The position numbers and the translations under genes were made by a program. From Streptomyces sp. ISL-43 (GTDB lineage: Bacteria; Actinomycetota; Actinomycetes; Streptomycetales; Streptomycetaceae), in the NCBI RefSeq assembly GCF_018614195.1, contig NZ_JAGGOT010000033.1, positions 28,928-92,927 on the forward strand: a DNA stretch of 64,000 nt, in the 5' to 3' direction. Positions 33,741 to 41,042 of the stretch are shown in pieces; positions within the stretch are counted from its first letter, which is position 1, and each line of letters starts with the position of its first letter. Under the pieces are notes generated by a model. The model did not search any database and was not told the DNA's origin. It was given only the letters and a program-made list of their open reading frames with translations.

Positions 33741-35225
33741 TCAATCCTTCCCGCTGATCGTGGGGCCGGGGCCCGCCGGGCCGGGGCCCGCCGGGCCGGG
33801 GCGGCCGGGGAGGAAGAGCGAGCCGATGGCCGCGCCGGTGGTGAAGAGGGCTGCGAAGAGGAAGGCGTGGCCGTAGCCGGCGGTGAGGGCCTGCACCCCG
33901 GGGCCGAAGTGGTCGCCGCCGGCGTGGGAGGCGATGGCGGCGAGGATCGCGAGGCCGAGTGCGCCGCCGACCTGGCGGGAGGTGTTGACCAGCCCGGAGG
34001 CCAGTCCCGCCTCGCGCGGGTGGATGCCGGTGGTGGCCGCGGCGGTGACGGGCAGCATGGCCAGTCCCAGACCGAGGGCGCAGAGCACGAAGGGCGCGGC
34101 CACGTCGGTGGTGAAGGCGCCGCCCACGGCGATGCGCGAGAGCCACAGGAAGCCGAGGGTGCTGATGGTCATGCCGGTGACCAGCAGGGGGCGTGGGCCG
34201 GTGCGGCGGACGAGGTGGGTGGAGGTCCGGGTGCCGACGATGACCGCGAGGCAGCCGGGCAGGAACAACAGGCCGGTCTTCAGGGCGCTGAAGCCGAGGA
34301 CCTGCTGCATGTAGAGGGAGAGCAGGAACCACATCGCGAACATCGCGGAGCCCAAGCCGATCATGACCAGGTTGGCGATGGCCAAGGTACGGCGGCGCAG
34401 GACGGAGAGGGGGACCAACGGGGCGGCTACCTTCGACTCGATGACGACGAAGGCGGCCAGGAGCAGGATGCCGAGGGCGAGGGCGGCCCAGACCTGGGGG
34501 GAAGCCCAGGATGAGCTCTCGGTGGAGATGATCCCGTAGACCAGGGCGGTCAGGCCGACGGTGACCGACAGTGCGCCGGGCAGGTCCAGGCGGCTCAGGC
34601 CGCCGTGGCTGCCGCGCGCGGCGGGCGCGTAGAGGAGTGCGGCGACGAGGATCGCGATCCCGATGGGAACGTTGACGAAGAAGACCCAACGCCAGCCGGT
34701 GTACTCGGTCAGGAGCCCGCCGACCACCGCACCGGCCGCGCCGCCGACGGCGTTGACCGAGCTCCAGGCGCCCATCGCGCGGGTGCGGGCGCGGGGCTCG
34801 GTGAAGGTGGTCATGATCAGCGTCAGGGTGGCGGGGGCGAGGATCGCGCCCCCGATGCCCTGGACCGCTCGGGCCGCGATCAGCATCGCACCGTCGGCGG
34901 CGAGTCCGCAGGTGAGCGAGGCGGCGGTGAAGATGCCGAGGCCGACCAGGAAGGTGCGGCGGGCGCCGACCAGGTCGGCGGCCCGGCCGCCCAGGAGCAG
35001 CAGCCCGGCGAAGCCGAGGGTGTAGGCGTTGACGATCCACTGCTGCCCGGCCGGGCTCAGGCCGAGAGAGGTCTTCATGTCGGGGAGGGCGACGTTCACG
35101 ATCGAGACGTCCAGCACGACCACGAACTGGGCCGCGCAGGCGATCACCAGGATCATCGCCGTCCACGCGCCGCGGCGCGTGGACGGTGCGGGTTCGGTGC
35201 TGAGTGCGGGCGGAGCACTTGGCAT
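33741..35225 (-). CDS. DHA2-family (EmrB/QacA-type) MFS drug exporter
   Basis: 494 aa with about 14 membrane helices. TM1 carries the DHA2 motif LDVSIVNVALPDM. Motif A-like GGRAADLVGARRTFLVG and motif C-like GAAGAVVGGLL are present, and FPVTAAATTG-type and GLASGLVNTSRQVGGALG motifs sit in the second half. Such pumps export drugs or natural products using proton motive force. The C-terminus ends in a short GPAGPGPAGPGP repeat encoded by near-perfect DNA repeats. The ATG at 35225 is preceded by GAGGAA. No regulator adjoins it. Confidence 0.92.
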   Translation of the reverse strand: MPSAPPALSTEPAPSTRRGAWTAMILVIACAAQFVVVLDVSIVNVALPDMKTSLGLSPAGQQWIVNAYTLGFAGLLLLGGRAADLVGARRTFLVGLGIFTAASLTCGLAADGAMLIAARAVQGIGGAILAPATLTLIMTTFTEPRARTRAMGAWSSVNAVGGAAGAVVGGLLTEYTGWRWVFFVNVPIGIAILVAALLYAPAARGSHGGLSRLDLPGALSVTVGLTALVYGIISTESSSWASPQVWAALALGILLLAAFVVIESKVAAPLVPLSVLRRRTLAIANLVMIGLGSAMFAMWFLLSLYMQQVLGFSALKTGLLFLPGCLAVIVGTRTSTHLVRRTGPRPLLVTGMTISTLGFLWLSRIAVGGAFTTDVAAPFVLCALGLGLAMLPVTAAATTGIHPREAGLASGLVNTSRQVGGALGLAILAAIASHAGGDHFGPGVQALTAGYGHAFLFAALFTTGAAIGSLFLPGRPGPAGPGPAGPGPTISGKD

Positions 35226-35596
35226 GGGGTTCCTCAGGGGCAGTGGACGGATTCGGGTCGGGAACAAAACCCACCAAATGTCTGCCCCCGCACAGGACCG
35301 CCGTCACAGGCGTGCGGCAACCGGGTGATCGGCCGACCGGAACCGGTCTCGGTGTGACCCTCGCGGGCTGACAGGAATCGGTCCACTGCCTCACCTCCGG
35401 GACCTGCGCCCGGTCCCGTAGATGGCCACGGCGGCCAACTCTCACGCCTGGTGGCCGACCGTCTCACCGAAGCCGGTCGCCGTCCATCCGGTGGAGATTT
35501 CGTGAAACGCCGGGTGCCGTGTCCATGAGGGGCGGAGCGTACCGAGCATGGCCTGGACGAACCGGGTCAACAGCATCTGACCACCAGGAGATGCGG
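35226..35596. other. Divergent intergenic region
   Basis: 371 bases between the MFS exporter (leftwards) and a secreted protein (rightwards). It holds both promoters. No coding frame or clear operator is seen. Confidence 0.35.
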
Positions 35597-36073
35597 ATGA
35601 AGCGGTTGAAGAAGCGGTTACGTACACCACAGCTGTTGGGCGTCGGCGTCATGGCGCTGCTGCTCGGTCTCGTCGTCTCACCCACCGCCCAGGCGGCGCC
35701 GGCCGCGGCCCCTGCCGCAGAGCAGTGCACCGGCAGCTGGGACGGCATCACGTACTGGGCCAAGAGTCCTGCGGGGCGCAACGGGGGCGGCTACGCGCGC
35801 ACCTACTGGAACAGTTCGACCAAGCACAACTGCGTGAAGTTCTGGTCCAGCCCCTATGACGGCCTCGCCTCACACATCACCCTGGCGATCTTCGACGAGG
35901 GCGGCGATTACTCCATCGACCCACCGAAGGAGCATCCGGCCAACTACCACTACTACGCCGGGCCGCTGTACACCTGGTTCGACTCGACGGGGCAGTGCAT
36001 CAGCGTGAGCGGCTCGCTGGTCCGGGGCGGAGTGACCTACCGCCTCGACACCGGGCCGATCCGTTGCAGCTGA
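35597..36073 (+). CDS. Small secreted protein, SapA-like layout
   Basis: A 158-aa secreted protein. A Sec signal (~1-36, ends AQA) is followed by a ~115-residue mature domain with four Cys (EQCTGSW, HNCVKFW, GQCISVSG, PIRCS), probably two disulfides. The pattern YARTYWNSSTKHNCVKF, HYYAGPLYTWF, ending in a Cys two residues from the end, resembles spore-associated protein A of Streptomyces, but identity cannot be judged by eye. AGGAG sits 6 nt before the ATG at 35597. The function is unknown; an outer-surface role is likely. Confidence 0.7.
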   Translation: MKRLKKRLRTPQLLGVGVMALLLGLVVSPTAQAAPAAAPAAEQCTGSWDGITYWAKSPAGRNGGGYARTYWNSSTKHNCVKFWSSPYDGLASHITLAIFDEGGDYSIDPPKEHPANYHYYAGPLYTWFDSTGQCISVSGSLVRGGVTYRLDTGPIRCS

Positions 36074-36200
36074 TCCGCCGCTTCCAAAGGTAGGGGCCGC
36101 CAGCGCGTCCCGGCCCCGCGCGTCCCGGCCCCGCGCGGCCGGGCCGCTGCGCCGGCCGAGCACCAACCCGAACCGGCAGGACGCCGTCCCCCGGCCGCGG

Positions 36201-37817
36201 TCAGAAGGCGTTGCGCCGCCGCAGGCCGAACGTACGGCCGTCCGGGTCGACGAGGAGCCGGTACAGCGGCATGGCGAGGCGGCGCTCGGCGTACGAGAGG
36301 TCGGGCGGACGGTAGGCACGCAGTCGGCCGGGCGGTTTCGGGCCGCGGCCGCCGCCCTCGTGCCAGGCGTCCAGCGCGGCAGCGCTCGCGGCGAACGCTT
36401 CGAAGGCCCGTACCGGGTCGCACAGCGGGTCCGGGCCGCCGGGGGCGCTGTGCTCGGGGACGTCGAGGTGCTCGCGGGAGAGTCCCAGCCGCAGCTCCCT
36501 CGCGAAGCGGCGGGCGCCGTCACCCAGCCCGGCGGGATCGGCCGGCGCGCGGGCGTCCACGTCGTCGTCCAGGACAGCGCAGTTGAGTTCCGAGTCGTGG
36601 GTCCAGGACCGGAGGTTGATGTTGTCGGATCCGATCGTGGCCCACACGTCGTCGACGGCGCACACCTTGGCGTGCACGTACACAGGAGTGCCGGCGCGGT
36701 TCTCCAGCCCGTAGACCGCCACCCGTCCGCCGCCCGCCTCGCGCAGTTTGTCCAGTGCGGTGACCCGTCCGACCAGGTTCATGGGCCGGGACAGCCGGCC
36801 GTTCTGGTCTGGCACGGTGGGTATCACGGCGATCAGGCGGAGTTCGGGGTTCTCGCGCAGCGCCCGGGCGAAGGACTCCACCACCTCGGGGGACCAGAGG
36901 TACTGGTCCTCCAGGTAGATGAGCCGCCTGGCCCGCTTCAGCGCCTTGAGGTAGCTGCGCGCGACGCTGCGCTCCCCGTCCGGCGCGAAGGGGTAGCCGC
37001 GCAGCAGCCGGTTCGGGTAGGTGCGCAGTACCTGCACGGTGTGGTTGCCGCAGGGCGGGGGGTCGGGGAGCTGTGGCGGGATGGGATCCGCGTAGGTGTC
37101 CTCCCCGTTGATGAGCTCCCGCAGCTTGACGAGCGGGCTGCGGCTCAGCGCGGCCGGGTCCTCCCAGCGTTCGCGGAAGCCCGCCTCGATGTCACCGACG
37201 GCCGGTCCCCGGACGGCCAGTTGGACGTCGTGCCAAGGCGGCCGGGGACCGTAGGCGGCCGGCAGAGGCATCGCCTGCGGGTCCCCGTTGTGTGAGGCGT
37301 CGTCGTTGCGGCTGTGGCACAGGTCGATCCCGCCGACGTAGGCCACGTCCAGGGCGGGGCGGCCGGGGTGGCGCAGGACGACCAGCTTCTGGTGGTGGCT
37401 TCCTCCGGGGCGGACCCGCATGTCGAGCAGGCATTCGCCACCCGCCGCCGCGATCTCCTCCCCGAGGTGCCGGTTCTCGGTCTCGCTGAACCGCAATCCG
37501 TCCAGGTGGGAGCGCCAGAGGAGGCCCTTGACGATCACGCCGCGCGCGGCCGCCCCCGCCAGCACGGCGCCGATCTCCGTGCCCGCGCCGTCGAGCCGTT
37601 CGTCGGGGTCGCCGCGCCAGTCCGTGAAGAAGAGGAGGTCTCCCCGGCGCTGGGCCCGGATGTTCCGCAGGAGCTCCGCGAAGTACGTGGCGCCGTGCAC
37701 GAGCGGGCGTGCTTCGTTGCCGCGGGTCCAGGCGGCTCCGTCGGGGTGGCGGCTGTCCACCCGGGTGGCCGTGTTCCCGCGTTCACCGGCGGTGAGCATC
37801 CAGTCACTGCGTCTCAT
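36201..37817 (-). CDS. Cytosolic phospholipase-D-superfamily protein
   Basis: 538 aa without a signal peptide. Two HKD-type sites are visible: SHHQKLVVLRHPG, followed by VAYVGGIDLCHSRNDD, and VHAKVCAVDDVWATIGSDNINLRSW. The middle section holds LIYLEDQYLWSPEVVESFARAL, typical of PLD-like phosphatidyltransferases. It could act on phospholipid (cardiolipin synthase-like) or on another phosphodiester. It is unrelated in detail to the secreted PLD at 18374-19981. The ATG at 37817 opens MRRSDWML, where homology begins. Confidence 0.85.
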   Translation of the reverse strand: MRRSDWMLTAGERGNTATRVDSRHPDGAAWTRGNEARPLVHGATYFAELLRNIRAQRRGDLLFFTDWRGDPDERLDGAGTEIGAVLAGAAARGVIVKGLLWRSHLDGLRFSETENRHLGEEIAAAGGECLLDMRVRPGGSHHQKLVVLRHPGRPALDVAYVGGIDLCHSRNDDASHNGDPQAMPLPAAYGPRPPWHDVQLAVRGPAVGDIEAGFRERWEDPAALSRSPLVKLRELINGEDTYADPIPPQLPDPPPCGNHTVQVLRTYPNRLLRGYPFAPDGERSVARSYLKALKRARRLIYLEDQYLWSPEVVESFARALRENPELRLIAVIPTVPDQNGRLSRPMNLVGRVTALDKLREAGGGRVAVYGLENRAGTPVYVHAKVCAVDDVWATIGSDNINLRSWTHDSELNCAVLDDDVDARAPADPAGLGDGARRFARELRLGLSREHLDVPEHSAPGGPDPLCDPVRAFEAFAASAAALDAWHEGGGRGPKPPGRLRAYRPPDLSYAERRLAMPLYRLLVDPDGRTFGLRRRNAF

Positions 37818-38110
37818 TTGGGGCGCCTCCCTCGACCGGCTACCCGCCCGGCGCGGTTTCAGACACGGTGTCCCGGGCGCGTGGCGGCTCCCTGGCGTGT
37901 TCACTGTGGACGGATGGCGGCCGCCGGCGGTTGGCTACGAGGCTCAGGGAGCTCAGGGCGGTGGCGGGCCTGGTCGAGACGGCCCGGGAGTCCCTGCGGC
38001 GGCGGCTTCCGCGCTGCAGCTCCGCTCTCTGCCTCTGTCGGCGATGCCTGCGCTGGTGGTGCCGGAGTGTGGTTTCAGAATAGTTTGAACGGTATTCGTA
38101 TGCTTTGTGG

Positions 38111-38848
38111 ATGATGGCAGGTGTGGTGCGGTGGCCGGTTGAGCTGAGGGACGGGGGATGGGAGCAGCCGCCGGCGATGGCGGGGGCACCAGGGCTGTGG
38201 TTGGTACGGGCGCAGGCGTTCAAGACGGTGGTGGCCCGGCTGGCTGATTCGGTGCTGGATGGGGTCGAGAAGGAGCGCGCGGCGGCCTTGCGGGCGGTCG
38301 GGGACAGGGAGACGTATCTGGCGGGGCATGTGGGACTGCGGCTGCTTCTGGGCGTGTACCTGGGTATCCCGCCCGTAGACGTCATGCTTCAGCGGCTGCC
38401 GTGTCCGTTGTGCGGGCAGCCGCATGGGCGCCCTGTGGTGGACGGCAACCCGGTGCACTTCTCGCTTTCTCACAGCGGCGGGCTGTGCCTGCTCGCGTTC
38501 GCGCGCACGCCGGTGGGCGTGGACATCGAGGCGGTGCCGGCCCTTGAAATGGCACAGGAGGTCGGGGCGTGTCTTCATCCGCGGGAGGCGTCGGAGTTGA
38601 GGGCGCTTCGGGCGGTGGACCAGCCGGCGGTTTTTGCCCGGGTCTGGGCCCGTAAGGAGGCCTATCTGAAAGGGCTGGGGGTGGGACTGGGGCGCTCCAT
38701 GTCCCTGGACTACCTGGGTACGGCACCGGATGCGGTGGCGGACGTGCCGGGCTGGACGATCGGGGATGTGGCTGTGGATGACGGCTATGCCGCCGCGGTC
38801 GCCGTCCAGGCCGAGGTGGTCGTTTCAGGGATGAGCGGCCGTTCGTAG
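38111..38848 (+). CDS. Sfp-type 4'-phosphopantetheinyl transferase
   Basis: A 245-aa cytosolic enzyme that attaches CoA-derived phosphopantetheine to carrier-protein serines. The family motifs are HFSLSHSGGLCLLAF, VGVDIEAVP (Mg-binding Asp/Glu) and WARKEAYLKGLGVGLG (W-x-x-K-E-A-x-x-K). A CPLCGQPHG zinc-ribbon-like segment precedes the core, as in many Sfp-type proteins. It opens the diaminopropionate cluster and would activate the two carrier domains encoded at 41036-46371. There is no clear Shine-Dalgarno; ATG at 38111 or 38114 and TTG at 38105 are all possible. The AT-rich stretch at 38070-38105 is a likely promoter. Confidence 0.92.
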   Translation: MMAGVVRWPVELRDGGWEQPPAMAGAPGLWLVRAQAFKTVVARLADSVLDGVEKERAAALRAVGDRETYLAGHVGLRLLLGVYLGIPPVDVMLQRLPCPLCGQPHGRPVVDGNPVHFSLSHSGGLCLLAFARTPVGVDIEAVPALEMAQEVGACLHPREASELRALRAVDQPAVFARVWARKEAYLKGLGVGLGRSMSLDYLGTAPDAVADVPGWTIGDVAVDDGYAAAVAVQAEVVVSGMSGRS

Positions 38849-39006
38849 CGGGGATGGGTTCTGGGCTGGAGAACCGTTCGGGGCGGCGGATACGGGTTCT
38901 GCCGCGGTTCGTGCCCAGATGGTCGGGCTCCTCGGCAGCGCGCCATCGGTCCCTCGCCCTGTCGCGTGGTGTGCGGGGTGCCCGTGGGCGTGGCGCGCTC
39001 GGCGGG

Positions 39007-39996
39007 TCAGGCTGCTGGGAGGGTGGCGGTGGCGGTGGCGGTCTGGGGCTGGAGTACGTGCTCGCCGTAGAGGTCTCGTACCCAGTCGGTCTGGTAGACG
39101 GTGGCGAGGTAGCGCTCGCCGAGGTCGGGGGCGATGGCGACCGCGGTCACCTGCTGGTCCTGCTGGGCCAGCCATTGGGCGGCGCCGTTGACGACGGTGC
39201 CGGTGGAGCCGCCGAAGATGAAGCCGTGGCGGGCCAGTTGGTGGCACGTGCGAATCGTCTCGGCTTCGTTGACGTGTACCACGTCGTCGATGTAGGAGGT
39301 GTCGAGGAGCGGGGGGCGGATGCTGGTGCCGAGGCCGGGGATCATGCGGCGACTGGGCGTGTGTCCGAAGGTGGCGGAGCCTTCCGTATCGATCGCGACG
39401 ATGCGTACCGGGCGGTGCCAGGTGCGAAAGAAGCGGGCGCACCCCATGAGCGTCCCGGCGGTGCCGGCCCCGATGAAGAGGACATCAAGGTCGGGGAAGG
39501 CACGGGCGATGGCCGGTGCGGTGGTGCGGTAGTGCGCAGTGTGGTTGTTGGGGTTGGTGTACTGGTTGAGCCATACGTAGCGGTCGTCGGAGGCGCACAG
39601 GGCTCGGACGTGGTCGATGCGGGCGCCCAGCAGGCCGCCGGTGGGGGAGGGCTCGGTGAGGATGTGGATCTGGCTGCCGAGGGCTTCCAGGAGCAGCCGG
39701 GTCACCAGGTTGCAGCGGGAGTCGGTCACGCACACGAACTGGTAGCCCTTGCTGGCTGCGATCATGCCCAGCGCCACGCCGAGGTTGCCGGAGGAGGATT
39801 CGACCAGGATGGAGCCGGGGGTGAGCAGGCCGTCGCGCTCGGCGGCCTCGACCATCGCGGTCGCGGCTTTGAGTTTGATGGACCCCGCGAAGTTGAATCC
39901 TTCGCATTTGAGGAACAGCCGGTGCCCGGTGATCGCCTCGAGGTCGACGTAGAGGTCGTCTTGGTTGAATGCCTGGGGGGTGGATATGACCGGCAT
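39007..39996 (-). CDS. sbnA: SbnA-like N-(2-amino-2-carboxyethyl)-L-glutamate synthase
   Basis: A 329-aa PLP enzyme of the cysteine-synthase fold. FNFAGSIKLKAA holds the PLP lysine, ESSSGNLGVALGMIAASKGY the substrate loop, IGAGTAGTLMGCARFF the phosphate loop, and GFIFGGSTGTVVNGA a Ser/Thr cluster near the end. SbnA condenses O-phospho-L-serine with L-glutamate, the first step to L-2,3-diaminopropionate. The matching SbnB is at 47465. This gene reads opposite to the synthetase operon, giving a divergent promoter region. AAGGAGG precedes the ATG at 39996. Confidence 0.9.
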   Translation of the reverse strand: MPVISTPQAFNQDDLYVDLEAITGHRLFLKCEGFNFAGSIKLKAATAMVEAAERDGLLTPGSILVESSSGNLGVALGMIAASKGYQFVCVTDSRCNLVTRLLLEALGSQIHILTEPSPTGGLLGARIDHVRALCASDDRYVWLNQYTNPNNHTAHYRTTAPAIARAFPDLDVLFIGAGTAGTLMGCARFFRTWHRPVRIVAIDTEGSATFGHTPSRRMIPGLGTSIRPPLLDTSYIDDVVHVNEAETIRTCHQLARHGFIFGGSTGTVVNGAAQWLAQQDQQVTAVAIAPDLGERYLATVYQTDWVRDLYGEHVLQPQTATATATLPAA

Positions 39997-40892
39997 GGTC
40001 GCCTCCTTGTAAATGCGCTTACAGCGGCGTCTGGTGCCGCTGGCCTGCGTGGGGGCGGCTCGGGGAATACGTGGCCTGCTGCCACGTATTCGGGACTCCT
40101 CCAGTACGCGGGCTGAGCGTGGCTCTGTCATGCCACCGAATGTCGGGGCTTGACACCGGCCGCGATCACGGATAAACGCCGGGCGGTCGCGGCTCGCCTG
40201 CTTCTCCTGCGCGGGCTGGTCTGCTTCACAGGGGCAGGGCAGGGCAGGGCAGGGCAGGGCTGGGCTGGGCAGGGCTGGGCTGGGCTGGGCTGAGGCGTGG
40301 CGTTCGGCTCACGCACGCGCACTCCTGCGCTCCGCCACCGGACGGGGGAGGGGCCGCGATCCGGTGAGGCGCTGGCAGAGGGCAGCGGCGGCACACTGAC
40401 CCCGCGAACATCTCCTGCGCGGCAGCATGCCGTGCCACGTCGGCGAGCGCTGACCGGTTTACGTAGCCGAGTGCGCGTGCCTTTCCCGTACGGCGGCGGT
40501 CCGGCTTCCAGTGTCCTGCCGCGGATGCGCCCGGCATGCGCGAAAGGCAAGAGGCGAAGACCGGCACCAGCGATCGCTTACCGCTGCGGGTGCGAGGTGT
40601 CAAGTCACGACATTCAGCGGCGTGACGGGTATGTGCCGGCCGGGCCTACTGGAGGGGTGGCATCACGAATCCGCCCTTGAAGGCTTGAGGCCTTTCGCGG
40701 CCGGAAGACGACGTCCTCACCCGCAAACCGCACACCGGAACCCGCAACAACAAACCGCAGCGTTCGTGGTTCGCGGGAGCGGCAGTGAAAACCGTGGCGA
40801 TGCGACATCGCCCGTTGCTGCGCGCCATACACACGATCGATGCCGAAAGGCATCTTCCGACAGCGGAATGCACGCATTTAGGTGGATTACAC
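39997..40892. other. Large divergent region ahead of the synthetase operon
   Basis: About 900 bases between sbnA and the synthetase operon. It includes a (GGGCA/GGGCT)n repeat (listed separately). The 120 bases before 40892 are AT-richer than the rest and probably contain the main operon promoter. No frame here has clear coding bias. Confidence 0.5.
40231..40292. repeat. GGGCA/GGGCT pentanucleotide microsatellite
   Basis: About twelve consecutive 5-nt units, GGGCA in the first half and mostly GGGCT in the second. The plus strand has more than ten G-triplets spaced by two bases, giving strong potential for G-quadruplex formation and replication slippage. It lies between the divergent sbnA and synthetase genes, about 235 nt from the sbnA start. 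Confidence 0.9.
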
Positions 40893-41042
40893 ATGTCTTT
40901 GTTGTTTGGTGACCAGATGAGAGCTCACGGCCTCGCGGCCTGGGGAGCACTGCCTCCCACCACAGGTCCAATACCTGGCCGGCGGGTGCCGACCGCCGCG
41001 ACCTGCGGCGCCTGTAACGTCGTCGAGGAGCAGACATGCTAG
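40893..41042 (+). CDS. Possible 49-aa leader peptide overlapping the synthetase start
   Basis: The frame MSLLFGDQMRAHGLAAWGAL...TCGACNVVEEQTC has AGGTGG about 8 nt before its ATG. Its TAG lies inside the first codons of the synthetase gene (ATGCTAG, 41036-41042). The overlap suggests translational coupling or a regulatory leader. A CxxC near the C-terminus and a final Cys are notable. I do not recognise a family, and it could be a chance frame. Confidence 0.4.
   Translation: MSLLFGDQMRAHGLAAWGALPPTTGPIPGRRVPTAATCGACNVVEEQTC

Noticed and set aside
36100..36190. Duplicated GCGCGTCCCGGCCCC unit as a mobile-element end
   Set aside because: It is a short GC-rich direct repeat between convergent genes, with no transposase or target duplication.
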